DNA of 64,000 bases from Pseudomonas fluorescens (GTDB taxonomy: Bacteria > Pseudomonadota > Gammaproteobacteria > Pseudomonadales > Pseudomonadaceae). Of this stretch, positions 50,982 through 60,158 are shown piece by piece. Where the stretch lies: positions 266,977-330,976 of the forward strand of contig NZ_CABVIY010000009.1 of NCBI RefSeq assembly GCF_902498195.1, written 5' to 3'. Position 1 is the first letter of the stretch. Each line of letters starts with the position of its first letter. The translations under genes and the position numbers were made by a program. The notes beneath the pieces were generated by a model. That model was not told the DNA's origin and ran no database searches. It saw only the letters and a program-made list of their open reading frames with translations.

Positions 50982-51254
50982 TCAGTTCTTGTGGCGCGAC
51001 GAGATGGCTTCCAGCTGTTTATTCAGGGCCTCTTTGCGTTCAGCGGGTATATCGTTCCAGTGCACGTCCATCAGGGCGCCTTCGATTGCATACAACAACA
51101 CCTTGGACGCCCTAAATCCGCGCGTTCGCACGGCCCGATAAGCGTCCACCGCCCCCAGGCGACGCAAGTCCGAGGCGCTGTGGATGCCCACGGCATGCAG
51201 CCACTGCGCCGACGTCTTGCCAAGATTCTTCAGGTGTTGCAGTTCATCATTCAT
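50982..51254 (-). CDS. TfoX C-terminal domain protein
   Basis: 90 residues. Only the helical TfoX_C domain is present: ELQHLKNLGKTSAQWLHAVGIHSASDLRRLGAVDAYRAV, then EGALMDVHWNDIP. Full-length TfoX/Sxy competence regulators carry an N-terminal domain too; here it is missing, as in many stand-alone family members. The start is the ATG after AGGAGG. Function unknown; helix-hairpin-helix-like DNA contact is possible. Confidence 0.82.
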   Translation of the reverse strand: MNDELQHLKNLGKTSAQWLHAVGIHSASDLRRLGAVDAYRAVRTRGFRASKVLLYAIEGALMDVHWNDIPAERKEALNKQLEAISSRHKN

Positions 51255-51497
51255 CAAGCCTCCTTGCGATGGCCGAATGGTGCGTGGGCAAGCTTCTGAG
51301 GAGTGTAGCCATCAGTAGGAAAAGCGTGATTGTTTGGTCGTTTTCGACGCAAATGCTTCTAAGAGGCAGGGGCTTGAGGGGGCGTGAAAGTTCACGAATG
51401 AAGTAGCAGGAGGGGTGAAGAGGGTGGAAAGCGTGTCAGACCTGCCCGAAGTCCAGTGCGAGGCGGGGGCACCGGACTTGTCACGTTGTGATGGGGT

Positions 51498-51842
51498 TCA
51501 GCGGGTGCGGTAACGCAGTCGAGTACCGAAGTTCATCGACATCAGAATCTCGTCAGCACTCAGCTCGGCCGGAAAGTAAGCACCGGAAATCTGTGCATGA
51601 CCCAGGCTCGCGCCTTCGAGCGACGCCTTGCGAAAGTCGATGCCGCGCAAATCGGCGGAGCGGAAGTAGGCATCGGTAAAGTCGACGCCGTCAGCGTTCA
51701 ATTCGCGCAAATCCAGGCCGCGAAAGTCCCCGCCGACCATGTCGATAGGCCCGTCCTTGGGGCGCTCATTGTTGAAACCTGTGATGTCGTCTTTGTGCAG
51801 CAAGGCATAAAGCGGAGTGTCGAGAAGTTTTGGCTGGCTCAT
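51498..51842 (-). CDS. Pentapeptide repeat protein
   Basis: 114 residues. The middle has A(D/N)LxX-type repeats: GDFRGLDLRELNADGVDF, YFRSADLRGIDFRKASLEG and ASLGHAQISGAYF, enough for about two turns of a right-handed beta-helix. The N-terminal part has PLYALLHKDDITGFN. Related proteins sometimes mimic DNA and protect gyrase, but nothing here shows that. No operon partner. Confidence 0.8.
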   Translation of the reverse strand: MSQPKLLDTPLYALLHKDDITGFNNERPKDGPIDMVGGDFRGLDLRELNADGVDFTDAYFRSADLRGIDFRKASLEGASLGHAQISGAYFPAELSADEILMSMNFGTRLRYRTR

Positions 51843-51891
51843 GTCACATCACCTGTTGGTTTTATGACGCCAGTATAGTGCCACTATTTAA

Positions 51892-51923
51892 CAGCCGTGA
51901 AGCGGGCAAAGGCCTCACGGCTG
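51892..51923 (-). terminator. Probable terminator after the phosphotransferase/ATPase gene
   Basis: CAGCCGTGA / TCACGGCTG hairpin with a 14-base loop, 11 bases past the stop codon. The T run is weak. Confidence 0.5.
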
Positions 51924-51933
51924 AAATAGTTTT

Positions 51934-53490
51934 TTACAGACCTGGCAGGCGTTGGCGAATTTGCGCGACGACCGTGTCGAGCGTTCCGCTTTCATTGGTC
52001 TGGACACGTTTGCTGCAGAGGATTTCTGCCGGAGTCAGGGCTTCGCGGCTGGCTTGCTGGGCTTCGATGACCGCCAGCGTTGCGTCGGATGGATCAGTTT
52101 TATCGGCCTGACGCAGGGCTAGCCACGATTCGATCACCGCTTGCGGCGCATTGCAGTCGAGGATCAGGAACGGCGTACCCGTGGCTTCGGCAATTTTGGC
52201 TGCGCTGCTGCGCTGGTCGTGCTTGAGGTAAGTGGCGTCGATCACCACCGGGAAACCGGCGCGAAGGATGATGGCGGCAATTTCATGCAAGCGGTTGTAG
52301 GTCGCGGTGCTGGCGTCGGTGCTGTAGATGCCGGCTTGCAGGTCGTTTGCAACGCTTTGTTCGCCGAACAGGCGCTTGCGTTCAACATCGGAGCGCAGAC
52401 GAATCGCACCCAGTGCTTCTACCAGACGCATCGCAACGTGGCTCTTGCCGACGGCGGAAACCCCGTGGGTGATGGCCATGAAGCGCGAAGGAATGGTGCT
52501 GTAGCTTTCCGCCAGGTTGGCGTAGGTGCGGTATTGGCGCAGGGTGGTGGCGCGCTGCACCGGTGTCGCGTCGGCCGGCATGCTGAACAGGCTGACCTTC
52601 GCACGAACCATGGCGCGGTACGCTTTATAGAAGTTCAGCAGCTCCAGACCCTGGTAGTCACCGGTCAGCTCCAGGTACTGGCTGATGAAGCGGCGTGCCA
52701 GGCACTTCAGGCCGCGGTCTTCCAGGTCCATGGCCAGGAAACCGGCGTCGGCATACACATCGGTGAAACGGAACGGTTCGTTGAATTCGATGCAGTCGAA
52801 GATCACGACGGTACCGTCGATTAGCGTGGCGTTACCCAGGTGAATGTCGCCATGGCATTCGCGGATGAAGCCGTCGGCCTTGCGCTGGATGAAGGCCGGC
52901 TTGAGGCGGTCGAAGCTGCTCTCGGCCCAGGCTTGCAGGGCGTCGAGTTGCAGCAGGTCGGCCTTGTCGCTGAGGAATGGGCGGATCTGGTCGAAGTTCT
53001 GCCGCACCGGCGCCATGACGCTGTCTGGCGTACCGGCATCGTGTTCGGCCGGGACTTTGGGGGCGCTCAGGTGGAAACGGGCAATTTGCGCCGCCATGGC
53101 ATCGATGTGCGCAGGGGTCAGTTCGCCATTGGCCTGCAGGGTGCTGAGCAAACCGTCTTGTGGGAACTGGCGCATTTTCAATGCGTATTCGATCGCGGGG
53201 CCTTCGCCGTTGAGTTGCGGTGCTTCGCTGCTGCCAGTGATCGGCAATACTTCGAGATACAAGTCCTCGGTCAGGCGCTGATTCAGGCGCAACTCTTCGC
53301 CGCAGAAGTGTTCGCGAGCGTCTAGGGTGGTGAAGTCGAGGAAGCCGAAATTGACCGGCTTCTTCACTTTATAAGCATAGGGGCCAGTGAGCAGCACCCA
53401 GGAAATATGGGTCTCGATGACCTTGAACCCGTCGACAGGATGCGGATAGAGGGCCGGGTTTTGCAGGGCAGCGATCAGGGACTGGCTCAC
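51934..53490 (-). CDS. Fused aminoglycoside phosphotransferase-like / AAA ATPase protein
   Basis: 518 residues with two parts. The N-terminal kinase-like part (about 1-320) has the phosphotransferase catalytic loop HGDIHLGN and the metal-binding DCIEF. The C-terminal part (about 340-518) is a P-loop ATPase/kinase with THGVSAVGKSHVAM, close to nucleotide or sugar kinases. Such fusions are widespread and annotated as bifunctional proteins; the substrate is unknown and antibiotic resistance is not implied. It is divergent from mrcB. Confidence 0.82.
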   Translation of the reverse strand: MSQSLIAALQNPALYPHPVDGFKVIETHISWVLLTGPYAYKVKKPVNFGFLDFTTLDAREHFCGEELRLNQRLTEDLYLEVLPITGSSEAPQLNGEGPAIEYALKMRQFPQDGLLSTLQANGELTPAHIDAMAAQIARFHLSAPKVPAEHDAGTPDSVMAPVRQNFDQIRPFLSDKADLLQLDALQAWAESSFDRLKPAFIQRKADGFIRECHGDIHLGNATLIDGTVVIFDCIEFNEPFRFTDVYADAGFLAMDLEDRGLKCLARRFISQYLELTGDYQGLELLNFYKAYRAMVRAKVSLFSMPADATPVQRATTLRQYRTYANLAESYSTIPSRFMAITHGVSAVGKSHVAMRLVEALGAIRLRSDVERKRLFGEQSVANDLQAGIYSTDASTATYNRLHEIAAIILRAGFPVVIDATYLKHDQRSSAAKIAEATGTPFLILDCNAPQAVIESWLALRQADKTDPSDATLAVIEAQQASREALTPAEILCSKRVQTNESGTLDTVVAQIRQRLPGL

Positions 53491-53607
53491 GGGGGTGATC
53501 CTTCAGAGTCGGGGAAAATTCAGGTCGTCATTATGGCGGCTAGCCAGCCTAACGCAAACTCGGAGGGCTCCTGTTGAGTATGAATAAAGTGCGTATAATC
53601 CGCCGCC

Positions 53608-55932
53608 ATGACTCGTACTCGAACCCCCCGTACCCCTAAAAAACCACCCTCCCGAGGCCTGCGGCCCTGGCTGGGCTGGGCCCTTAAACTCAGTCTGGTC
53701 GGCCTTGTGGTGCTGGCCGGCTTTGCCGTTTACCTCGATGCCATCGTGCAGGAGAAGTTCTCCGGCAAGCGCTGGACGATTCCGGCCAAGGTTTATGCGC
53801 GGCCGCTGGAACTGTTCGTCGGACAAAAGCTGAGCAAGGACGACTTTCTTACCGAGCTCGATGCGCTGGGCTACCGACGCGAAAGCGTAAGCAACGGCCC
53901 CGGCGCGGCGGCGGTCAACGGCAATACCGTGGACTTGAATACCCGTGGCTTCCAGTTTTATGAGGGGCTGGAGAGTGCTCAACCGGTGCGCGTGCGCTTC
54001 TCCGGCGACTATGTCGCCGAACTCTCGGCGACGAACGGTTCGAAGCTGTCCGTGGTACGCCTGGAGCCGCTACTGATCGGCGGGATTTACCCGAAAAACC
54101 TCGAAGATCGCATTCTGATCAAGATCGATCAGGTCCCGCCGTACCTGCTGGAAACCCTGGTCGCCGTGGAAGACCGGGATTTCTACAGTCACTGGGGCGT
54201 CTCGCCCAAATCGATTGCACGAGCCATCTACGTCAACACCTCCGGCGGCAAGATGACCCAGGGCGGCAGTACGCTGACGCAACAGCTGGTCAAGAATTTC
54301 TACCTGACCAGCGAACGCAGCCTGACCCGAAAGCTCACCGAAGCCATGATGGCGATGCTGCTGGAGTTGCATTACGACAAGCGCGAAATTCTTGAGGCTT
54401 ACCTCAATGAAGTGTTCGTCGGTCAGGATGGCCAGCGCGCGGTGCATGGTTTCGGCCTGGCCAGCCAGTTCTTCTTCGGGCAGCCATTGTCCGAACTGAA
54501 GCTGCATCAAGTCGCAATGCTGGTGGGCATGGTCAAGGGTCCGTCCTATTACAACCCGCGTCGCAACCCTGAGCGGGCGCTCGAGCGGCGCAATCTGGTG
54601 CTCGATGTGCTCGAGCAACAAGGCGTCGCCACCGCCGAGCAGGTCGCGGCTGCGAAGAAAATGCCGTTGGGCGTGACCACGCGAGGCAAGCTGGCGGACA
54701 GCTCGTTCCCTGGCTTCCTCGATCTGGTCAAGCGTCAATTGCGCGAAGACTATCGTGATGAAGACTTGACCGAAGAAGGCCTGCGCATCTTCACCAGCTT
54801 CGACCCGATCCTGCAGATGAAGGCTGAAGCGTCGGTCAACGACACCTTCAAACGCCTGTCCGGGCGCAAGGGTTCCGATGACGTAGAAGCGGCGATGGTC
54901 GTGACCAATCCGGAAACCGGTGAAGTCCAGGCCATGATCGGCAGTCGCCAGGCCAGCTTTGCCGGTTTCAACCGCGCGCTGGATGCGGTGCGTCCCATCG
55001 GTTCGTTGATCAAGCCGGCGGTATACCTGACAGCGCTTGAGAAACCGAGCCAGTACACCTTGACCAGTTGGCTGTCAGACGAGTCGTTCTCGGTCAAAGG
55101 TGCGGACGGTCAAGTCTGGAAGCCGCAGAATTATGATCGCCGCTCCCATGGCACGGTCTTCCTTTATCAAGGGCTGGCGCATTCCTACAACCTGTCGACC
55201 GCGCGCCTCGGTCTGGCGGTAGGCGTACCGAATGTGCTCAAGACCCTGGGGCGCCTGGGCGTGAGTCGTGAGTTCCCGGCATTCCCGTCGATGTTGCTGG
55301 GGGCGGGCGGCATGACCCCGATCGAAGTGGCGACCATGTACCAGACCCTCGCCAACGGTGGTTTCAATACCCCGATGCGCGGGATCCGTAGCGTACTGAC
55401 CGCCGAAGGCGAACCGCTCAAGCGCTATCCGTTCCAGATTCAGCAGCGCTTTGATCCTGCGTCCATCTACCTGATCCAGAGTGCCATGCAGCGGGTCATG
55501 CGAGAGGGCACCGGCAGTTCGGTTTACAACGTGCTGCCCAAGACCCTGACCCTGGCCGGCAAGACCGGCACCAGTAACGATTCCCGGGACAGCTGGTTCG
55601 CCGGCTTCAGCCAGGATTTGCTGGCAGTGGTCTGGTTGGGCCGTGATGACAACGGCAAGACGCCGTTCACCGGCGCCACCGGTGCGTTGCAGGTCTGGAC
55701 CAGTTTCATGCGCAAGGCCGATCCATTGCCGCTGGACATGCCGCAGCCGGATAATATCGTTCAGGCCTGGGTCGATTCGCGGACCGGTCAAGGCTCTGAT
55801 GCCAACTGCCCGGGCGCCGTGCAGATGCCGTATATTCGCGGCAGCGAACCGCCTCCCGGTGCCGCTTGTGGTGGCGAAAGCCCTGCTTCCGGTGAAACGG
55901 TGATGGATTGGGTCAAAGGCTGGATGAATTAA
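53608..55932 (+). CDS. mrcB: Penicillin-binding protein 1B (MrcB)
   Basis: 774 residues. Basic N-terminus, membrane anchor (about 25-48), UB2H-like region, glycosyltransferase domain with catalytic E188 in VEDRDFYSHWG and GGSTLTQQLVKNFYL, and transpeptidase domain with S466 (GSLIKP), SYN in AHSYNLSTARLG and KTGTS near 652. It polymerises and cross-links peptidoglycan. Followed by the LpoP gene 16 bases later, whose product activates it in P. aeruginosa. Confidence 0.96.
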   Translation: MTRTRTPRTPKKPPSRGLRPWLGWALKLSLVGLVVLAGFAVYLDAIVQEKFSGKRWTIPAKVYARPLELFVGQKLSKDDFLTELDALGYRRESVSNGPGAAAVNGNTVDLNTRGFQFYEGLESAQPVRVRFSGDYVAELSATNGSKLSVVRLEPLLIGGIYPKNLEDRILIKIDQVPPYLLETLVAVEDRDFYSHWGVSPKSIARAIYVNTSGGKMTQGGSTLTQQLVKNFYLTSERSLTRKLTEAMMAMLLELHYDKREILEAYLNEVFVGQDGQRAVHGFGLASQFFFGQPLSELKLHQVAMLVGMVKGPSYYNPRRNPERALERRNLVLDVLEQQGVATAEQVAAAKKMPLGVTTRGKLADSSFPGFLDLVKRQLREDYRDEDLTEEGLRIFTSFDPILQMKAEASVNDTFKRLSGRKGSDDVEAAMVVTNPETGEVQAMIGSRQASFAGFNRALDAVRPIGSLIKPAVYLTALEKPSQYTLTSWLSDESFSVKGADGQVWKPQNYDRRSHGTVFLYQGLAHSYNLSTARLGLAVGVPNVLKTLGRLGVSREFPAFPSMLLGAGGMTPIEVATMYQTLANGGFNTPMRGIRSVLTAEGEPLKRYPFQIQQRFDPASIYLIQSAMQRVMREGTGSSVYNVLPKTLTLAGKTGTSNDSRDSWFAGFSQDLLAVVWLGRDDNGKTPFTGATGALQVWTSFMRKADPLPLDMPQPDNIVQAWVDSRTGQGSDANCPGAVQMPYIRGSEPPPGAACGGESPASGETVMDWVKGWMN

Positions 55933-55948
55933 GCAAAGAGGGTTTCAA

Positions 55949-56683
55949 GTGAACAAGTGGTTGATTCCAGCGGTTACCGCCGTGGCTTTGCTCAGCGGTT
56001 GCTCCACCGTACAGCGCGGCTCTATTCCGGTTGTCGATTCCGGTACAGCCGTTTCCAACAGCGAGCGGGTCTCGGCGAATGGCGGTTTCCGTCAGTCGAC
56101 CGTCAAGCGTCCGGCGCAAGCGCAGGTGCAGGAAATTCCGCAAGGCGATACCGGTGTCGTCGTGATGGTCCCGGGTGGTGGCGCAACGACGTCGACGCCG
56201 ATCAGCACCACCCCGATCACCCCGGGCCCGATTACGCCGGGGCCGATTGATACCGCGCCGGTGCAGTCTGCGCCGATCAACCAGGGCAGCTACAGCATGC
56301 CGTCGGCGCCGAGCGGGATTCCTTCGGCCAGCGCCGGTGGCTTGTCCGCTGACGAGCAACTGGATGGTCCGGTCCTGGCCTTGTTGACCACTGCCCAGCA
56401 GCAACAGGCGGGCGGTGACCTCAATGGCGCGTCATCCAGTCTGGAGCGCGCCCAGCGCGTCGCCCCGCGTGAGCCGCAAGTGCTTTATCGTCTGGCGCAA
56501 GTGCGCATGGCCCAGGGCGATGCGCCGCAGGCCGAGCAGTTCGCCCGTCGTGGTCTGACGTTCGCCAACGGCCGTCCAGCCCTTCAGGCCAGTTTGTGGG
56601 AGTTGATCGCCCAGGCGCGGGAGAAGCAGGGTGACTCTTCGGGTGCGGCATTGGCCCGTCAGAAGGCGAAGGTTTCGTCGTGA
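55949..56683 (+). CDS. lpoP: LpoP-like lipoprotein activator of PBP1B
   Basis: 244 residues with GTG start after AAAGAGGG. Lipobox LLSGCST predicts lipidated C18. A Pro/Thr-rich linker (about 78-110, TPISTTPITPGPI) is followed by a TPR region (about 132-230, GGDLNGASSSLERAQRVAP, LYRLAQVRMAQGDAPQAEQF). This matches LpoP of P. aeruginosa, which spans from the outer membrane to PBP1b. It lies directly after mrcB and overlaps the next gene by one base. Confidence 0.85.
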   Translation: MNKWLIPAVTAVALLSGCSTVQRGSIPVVDSGTAVSNSERVSANGGFRQSTVKRPAQAQVQEIPQGDTGVVVMVPGGGATTSTPISTTPITPGPITPGPIDTAPVQSAPINQGSYSMPSAPSGIPSASAGGLSADEQLDGPVLALLTTAQQQQAGGDLNGASSSLERAQRVAPREPQVLYRLAQVRMAQGDAPQAEQFARRGLTFANGRPALQASLWELIAQAREKQGDSSGAALARQKAKVSS

Positions 56684-57018
56684 TGGATACGCGCTTTCCG
56701 AAGATCGCCGATCAGTTGCTGTTGATTGAGCGTGAGTTGCGGGTGCAAGGCTGGTGGGACGAGGTTGCGCCATCTGCTGAAGCGCTATCGAGTGTCGAGC
56801 CCTTTTCGGTCGATACCCTGGACTTCGAACAGTGGCTGCAATGGATCTTCCTGCCGCGCATGAAGGCGATCCTCGAACAGAATCTGCCCCTGCCAAACGC
56901 TTCGGGGATTCAGGAGATGGCCGAAATGGTCTTCGCCTCCCGTAACGTGCAGGGCAAGGATCGACAGCTGCAGGTGCTGCTCAAAGAGTTCGATCAACTG
57001 ATCACGGCTGCTCGCTGA
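56683..57018 (+). CDS. YqcC family protein
   Basis: 111 residues. Small soluble helical protein of the YqcC type (FPKIADQLLLIERELRVQGWWDE, FEQWLQWIFLPRMKAILE). Function unknown. Its ATG overlaps the stop codon of lpoP by one base, so mrcB-lpoP-yqcC is one transcript. A GTG one codon earlier is possible. Confidence 0.82.
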   Translation: MDTRFPKIADQLLLIERELRVQGWWDEVAPSAEALSSVEPFSVDTLDFEQWLQWIFLPRMKAILEQNLPLPNASGIQEMAEMVFASRNVQGKDRQLQVLLKEFDQLITAAR

Positions 57019-57030
57019 CACCGAACGCTT

Positions 57031-57062
57031 GTAGGCGCCCGTGGATGCCCGTGGGTGCCTAC
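57031..57062. terminator. Hairpin between convergent yqcC and DUF4124 genes
   Basis: GTAGGC-GCCC / GGGTGCCTAC palindrome without a T run. Position between convergent stops suggests a role in termination, but weak. Confidence 0.4.
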
Positions 57063-57068
57063 GAATGC

Positions 57069-57491
57069 CTACTGGCAGTTATCTGCTATCTGCTTCTGCG
57101 TTTCGCCTATACGCTCTTGCCGCTGAGTGTCATCCAGGCGACGCAACTCTCCCTCCACTTCCTCTCTGAGCCGCGGGTTGTTCTGCAACTGCGCAAGGTT
57201 TGTTCGCGCCTGATCACAAAACACCTTCAGTTCTGCCTGTTGCTCGGCGACCTGCTTTTTGACGTTTTTGTCGATGGCCTGTTGATCGCCTATCGTGCCG
57301 CTGTTCAAGGGGGTGGCCGGTTTCGGGCTGGGCGAGGAAGGCGTCAAGACGACAGTGGTTTGCTGGCCAGGGGGCGGTTGTGCATCAAAGTGAGTAACGC
57401 CCTGGGCGTCGACCCACCTGTAAATCGGTGCAGCCATGCTCATTGGGCTGAGGCCGATCAACAGACCGGCGGTCAGGAATAACGCTCGCAT
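57069..57491 (-). CDS. Secreted DUF4124 protein
   Basis: 140 residues from MRALFLTAGLLIGLSPMSMA (signal peptide, cut before APIYRW). The DUF4124 start IYRWVDAQGVTHFDAQPPPG follows, then a Pro/Ser linker and a coiled-coil-like C-terminal part rich in Q, E and R with one cysteine at each end of the helix region. Function unknown. It is convergent with yqcC and divergent from the ilv operon. Confidence 0.8.
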   Translation of the reverse strand: MRALFLTAGLLIGLSPMSMAAPIYRWVDAQGVTHFDAQPPPGQQTTVVLTPSSPSPKPATPLNSGTIGDQQAIDKNVKKQVAEQQAELKVFCDQARTNLAQLQNNPRLREEVEGELRRLDDTQRQERIGETQKQIADNCQ

Positions 57492-57891
57492 GTCATTTCC
57501 TTGTCTCGGGTTGCGCAATTGAAGCTAACACACTTGCGTTTTCGCGGTTTTTTCTTGCTTTCTCATGTGCTTAGTTCAATAAAGCACATACACGACTTGA
57601 CTTGCAGGGGACGAAACAGAAGAATCCAAAGTCCGCTGTAGAGGGACTGCCAGAAGCAGACCCACTCGGCAGATCATGAGGCGCACATCCGCGCCGACCT
57701 GTTACACCCGCAACGCGTTACCTCGCGCTGGGTGGGAAAGGCCCGCAACACTTGGGACGATCCCAATACTTGCTCAGTCAGTGCTGACGTAGTCGGCGAC
57801 CACCGTCGCTCATGCTCTGCTGAGAAGTAAACCTATTAAGACCCGTCCCTTTTTTCGTGGACGGTATTCTGGCGTTTTAGAGGTGGACAAC
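57492..57891 (+). other. Long leader region of the ilv operon
   Basis: 400 bases without a convincing gene. It contains a possible sigma-70 promoter (57597-57625), a palindrome ATGTGCTT / AAGCACAT just upstream (57565-57589), and a weak hairpin CCGTCC / GGACGG (57843-57864) near the ilvI start. A 38-codon frame at 57677 has no branched-chain codon runs and is not a typical attenuator leader. Confidence 0.5.
57597..57625 (+). promoter_or_regulatory. Possible sigma-70 promoter of ilvIHC
   Basis: TTGACT, a 17-base spacer and AAGAAT. If used, the transcript would have a leader of about 260 bases before ilvI. Confidence 0.4.
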
Positions 57892-59616
57892 GTGGAGCTT
57901 TTATCTGGCGGTGAAATGATCGTCCGCTTTTTGCGTGACGAAGGCGTCAAGTATATCTATGGGTACCCGGGCGGTGCCGCATTGCATATCTACGATGCGC
58001 TGTTTAAAGAACCGACCGTTCAACATATTCTCGTCCGTCATGAGCAGGCAGCCACTCACATGGCTGACGGCTATGCGCGTGCCACCGGCAAGGCCGGCGT
58101 TGTACTGGTGACCTCGGGTCCCGGCGCGACCAACGTCATTACCGGCATCGCCACGGCGTACATGGACTCCATCCCGATGGTGATCCTGACCGCCCAGGTG
58201 CCTAGCACCATGGTGGGTACCGATGCATTCCAGGAAACCGACATGATCGGTATCTCCCGGCCGATCGTGAAACACAGCTTCATGATCAAGCATGCGTCGG
58301 AAATCCCGGAAGTCATGAAAAAAGCGTTCTATCTGGCGCAATCCGGTCGTCCTGGCCCGGTCGTTGTCGATATTCCGAAAGACATGACCAATCCGGCCGA
58401 GAAATTTGAATACATCTTCCCGAAAAAAGCCAAGCTGCGTTCCTACAGCCCGGCCGTTCGTGGTCATTCGGGTCAGATCCGCAAAGCCGTGGAAATGCTG
58501 TTGGCGGCCAAGCGTCCGATCATCTATGCCGGTGGCGGCGTCATCATGGGTAACGGCTCCGCGCCGTTGACCGAGCTGGCGCAACTGCTGAACGCTCCGG
58601 TGACCAATACCTTGATGGGCCTTGGTGCTTATCCGGGGAATGATCGCCAGTTCCTCGGCATGCTCGGCATGCACGGCAGCTACACCGCCAACCTGGCGAT
58701 GCACCATGCCGACGTGATCCTTGCAGTCGGCGCACGTTTCGATGATCGCGTGATCAACGGCCCGTCGAAGTTCTGCCCGAATGCCAAGATCATTCACATC
58801 GACATCGACCCGGCTTCCATCTCCAAGACCATCAAGGCCGACGTGCCTATCGTAGGTCCGGTGGAAAGTGTAATGACCGAAATGGTCGCTACCTTCAAGG
58901 AGATCGGCGAGACGCCAAACAAGGAAGCGGTTGCGACCTGGTGGAAGCAAGTCGAAGAGTGGCGTGGCGATCGCGACATGTTCCCTTACAACAAGGGTGA
59001 CGGCAGCATCATCAAGCCGCAGACCGTGATCGAGACGCTCAGCGAAGTGACAAACGGCGACGCCTATGTGTCCTCCGACGTGGGCCAGCACCAGATGTAT
59101 GCGGCGCAGTACTACCGCTTCAACAAGCCGAATCGCTGGATCAACTCCGGTGGCCTGGGCACGATGGGCTTCGGTCTGCCGGCAGCCATGGGTGTGAAGT
59201 TGAACTTCCCTGATGCCGACGTTGCCTGTGTGACCGGTGAAGGCAGCATCCAGATGAACATCCAGGAGCTGTCGACCTGCCTGCAACATGACTTGCCGCT
59301 CAAGATCATCCTGCTCAACAACGGTGTGCTCGGCATGGTTCGCCAGTGGCAGGACATGAGCTACGGCGCGCGTCACTCGCATTCCTACATGGAATCGTTG
59401 CCTGACTTCGTCAAATTGGCCGAGGCCTATGGGCACGTTGGGATGCGCATCACCGACTTGAAGGATTTGAAGCCGATGATGGAAAAAGCATTCGCCATGA
59501 AGGATCGCCTGGTGTTCCTTGATATCAAGGTCGATGCCAACGAGCACGTCTACCCGATGCAGATCAAAGACGGCTCCATGCGCGATATGTGGCTGAGCAA
59601 GACGGAGCGTACCTAA
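57892..59616 (+). CDS. ilvI: Acetolactate synthase large subunit IlvI
   Basis: 574 residues. ThDP enzyme with GYPGGAALHIYDALF and HEQAATHMADGYARATG in the N-terminal domain, a FAD-type middle domain (GARFDDRVING) and the ThDP motif GEGSIQMNIQEL...LLNNGVLGMV. It makes acetolactate for valine, leucine and isoleucine. The start chosen is the GTG at 57892 (MELLSGGEM) because AGAGG lies 8 bases before it; a GTG three codons earlier overlaps that site. Followed by ilvH and ilvC. Confidence 0.95.
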   Translation: MELLSGGEMIVRFLRDEGVKYIYGYPGGAALHIYDALFKEPTVQHILVRHEQAATHMADGYARATGKAGVVLVTSGPGATNVITGIATAYMDSIPMVILTAQVPSTMVGTDAFQETDMIGISRPIVKHSFMIKHASEIPEVMKKAFYLAQSGRPGPVVVDIPKDMTNPAEKFEYIFPKKAKLRSYSPAVRGHSGQIRKAVEMLLAAKRPIIYAGGGVIMGNGSAPLTELAQLLNAPVTNTLMGLGAYPGNDRQFLGMLGMHGSYTANLAMHHADVILAVGARFDDRVINGPSKFCPNAKIIHIDIDPASISKTIKADVPIVGPVESVMTEMVATFKEIGETPNKEAVATWWKQVEEWRGDRDMFPYNKGDGSIIKPQTVIETLSEVTNGDAYVSSDVGQHQMYAAQYYRFNKPNRWINSGGLGTMGFGLPAAMGVKLNFPDADVACVTGEGSIQMNIQELSTCLQHDLPLKIILLNNGVLGMVRQWQDMSYGARHSHSYMESLPDFVKLAEAYGHVGMRITDLKDLKPMMEKAFAMKDRLVFLDIKVDANEHVYPMQIKDGSMRDMWLSKTERT

Positions 59617-59618
59617 TC

Positions 59619-60110
59619 ATGCGTCACATTATTTCCTTGCTTCTGGAAAACGAACCCGGCGCTTTGTCTCGCGTAGTCGGCCTGTTCTCGCAGCGCAACT
59701 ACAACATCGAAAGCCTGACCGTGGCGCCAACCGAAGACCCGACCCTGTCGCGTCTGACGCTGACCACCGTGGGCCACGATGAGATCATCGAGCAGATCAC
59801 CAAGAACCTGAACAAACTGATCGAAGTGGTCAAATTGGTCGACTTGTCGGAAAGTGCTCACATCGAGCGCGAACTGATGTTGGTCAAGGTCAAGGCCACC
59901 GGCGCCCAGCGCGCCGAGATCAAACGCACTACCGATATCTACCGTGGGCAGATCGTCGATGTCAGCGCCAGCGTTTATACCGTTCAGTTGACCGGTACCA
60001 GCGACAAGCTCGACAGCTTCATCCAGTCCATCGGCACCGCTTCGATTCTGGAAACCGTCCGCAGTGGCGTTACCGGTATCGCCCGCGGCGACAAAGTACT
60101 CAGCATCTAA
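59619..60110 (+). CDS. ilvH: Acetolactate synthase regulatory subunit IlvH
   Basis: 163 residues. N-terminal ACT domain (ISLLLENEPGALSRVVGLF, YNIESLTVAPTEDPTLSRLT) and the small-subunit C-terminal domain. It activates IlvI and makes it sensitive to valine. The start is MRHIISLL, 2 bases after the ilvI stop. Confidence 0.95.
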   Translation: MRHIISLLLENEPGALSRVVGLFSQRNYNIESLTVAPTEDPTLSRLTLTTVGHDEIIEQITKNLNKLIEVVKLVDLSESAHIERELMLVKVKATGAQRAEIKRTTDIYRGQIVDVSASVYTVQLTGTSDKLDSFIQSIGTASILETVRSGVTGIARGDKVLSI

Positions 60111-60158
60111 ACCAAATTAGCGAATGGCCTGAACGGCCTGGATATATAGGGGAAATTC

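Noticed and set aside
51934..53490. Antibiotic resistance gene
   Set aside because: The phosphotransferase-like domain is common in housekeeping fusion proteins, and the locus has no mobile signatures or resistance neighbours.
57677..57793. 38-codon frame in the ilv leader as an attenuation leader peptide
   Set aside because: Few Leu, Val or Ile codons and no clustered run, no clear SD, and no terminator pair with T run after it.
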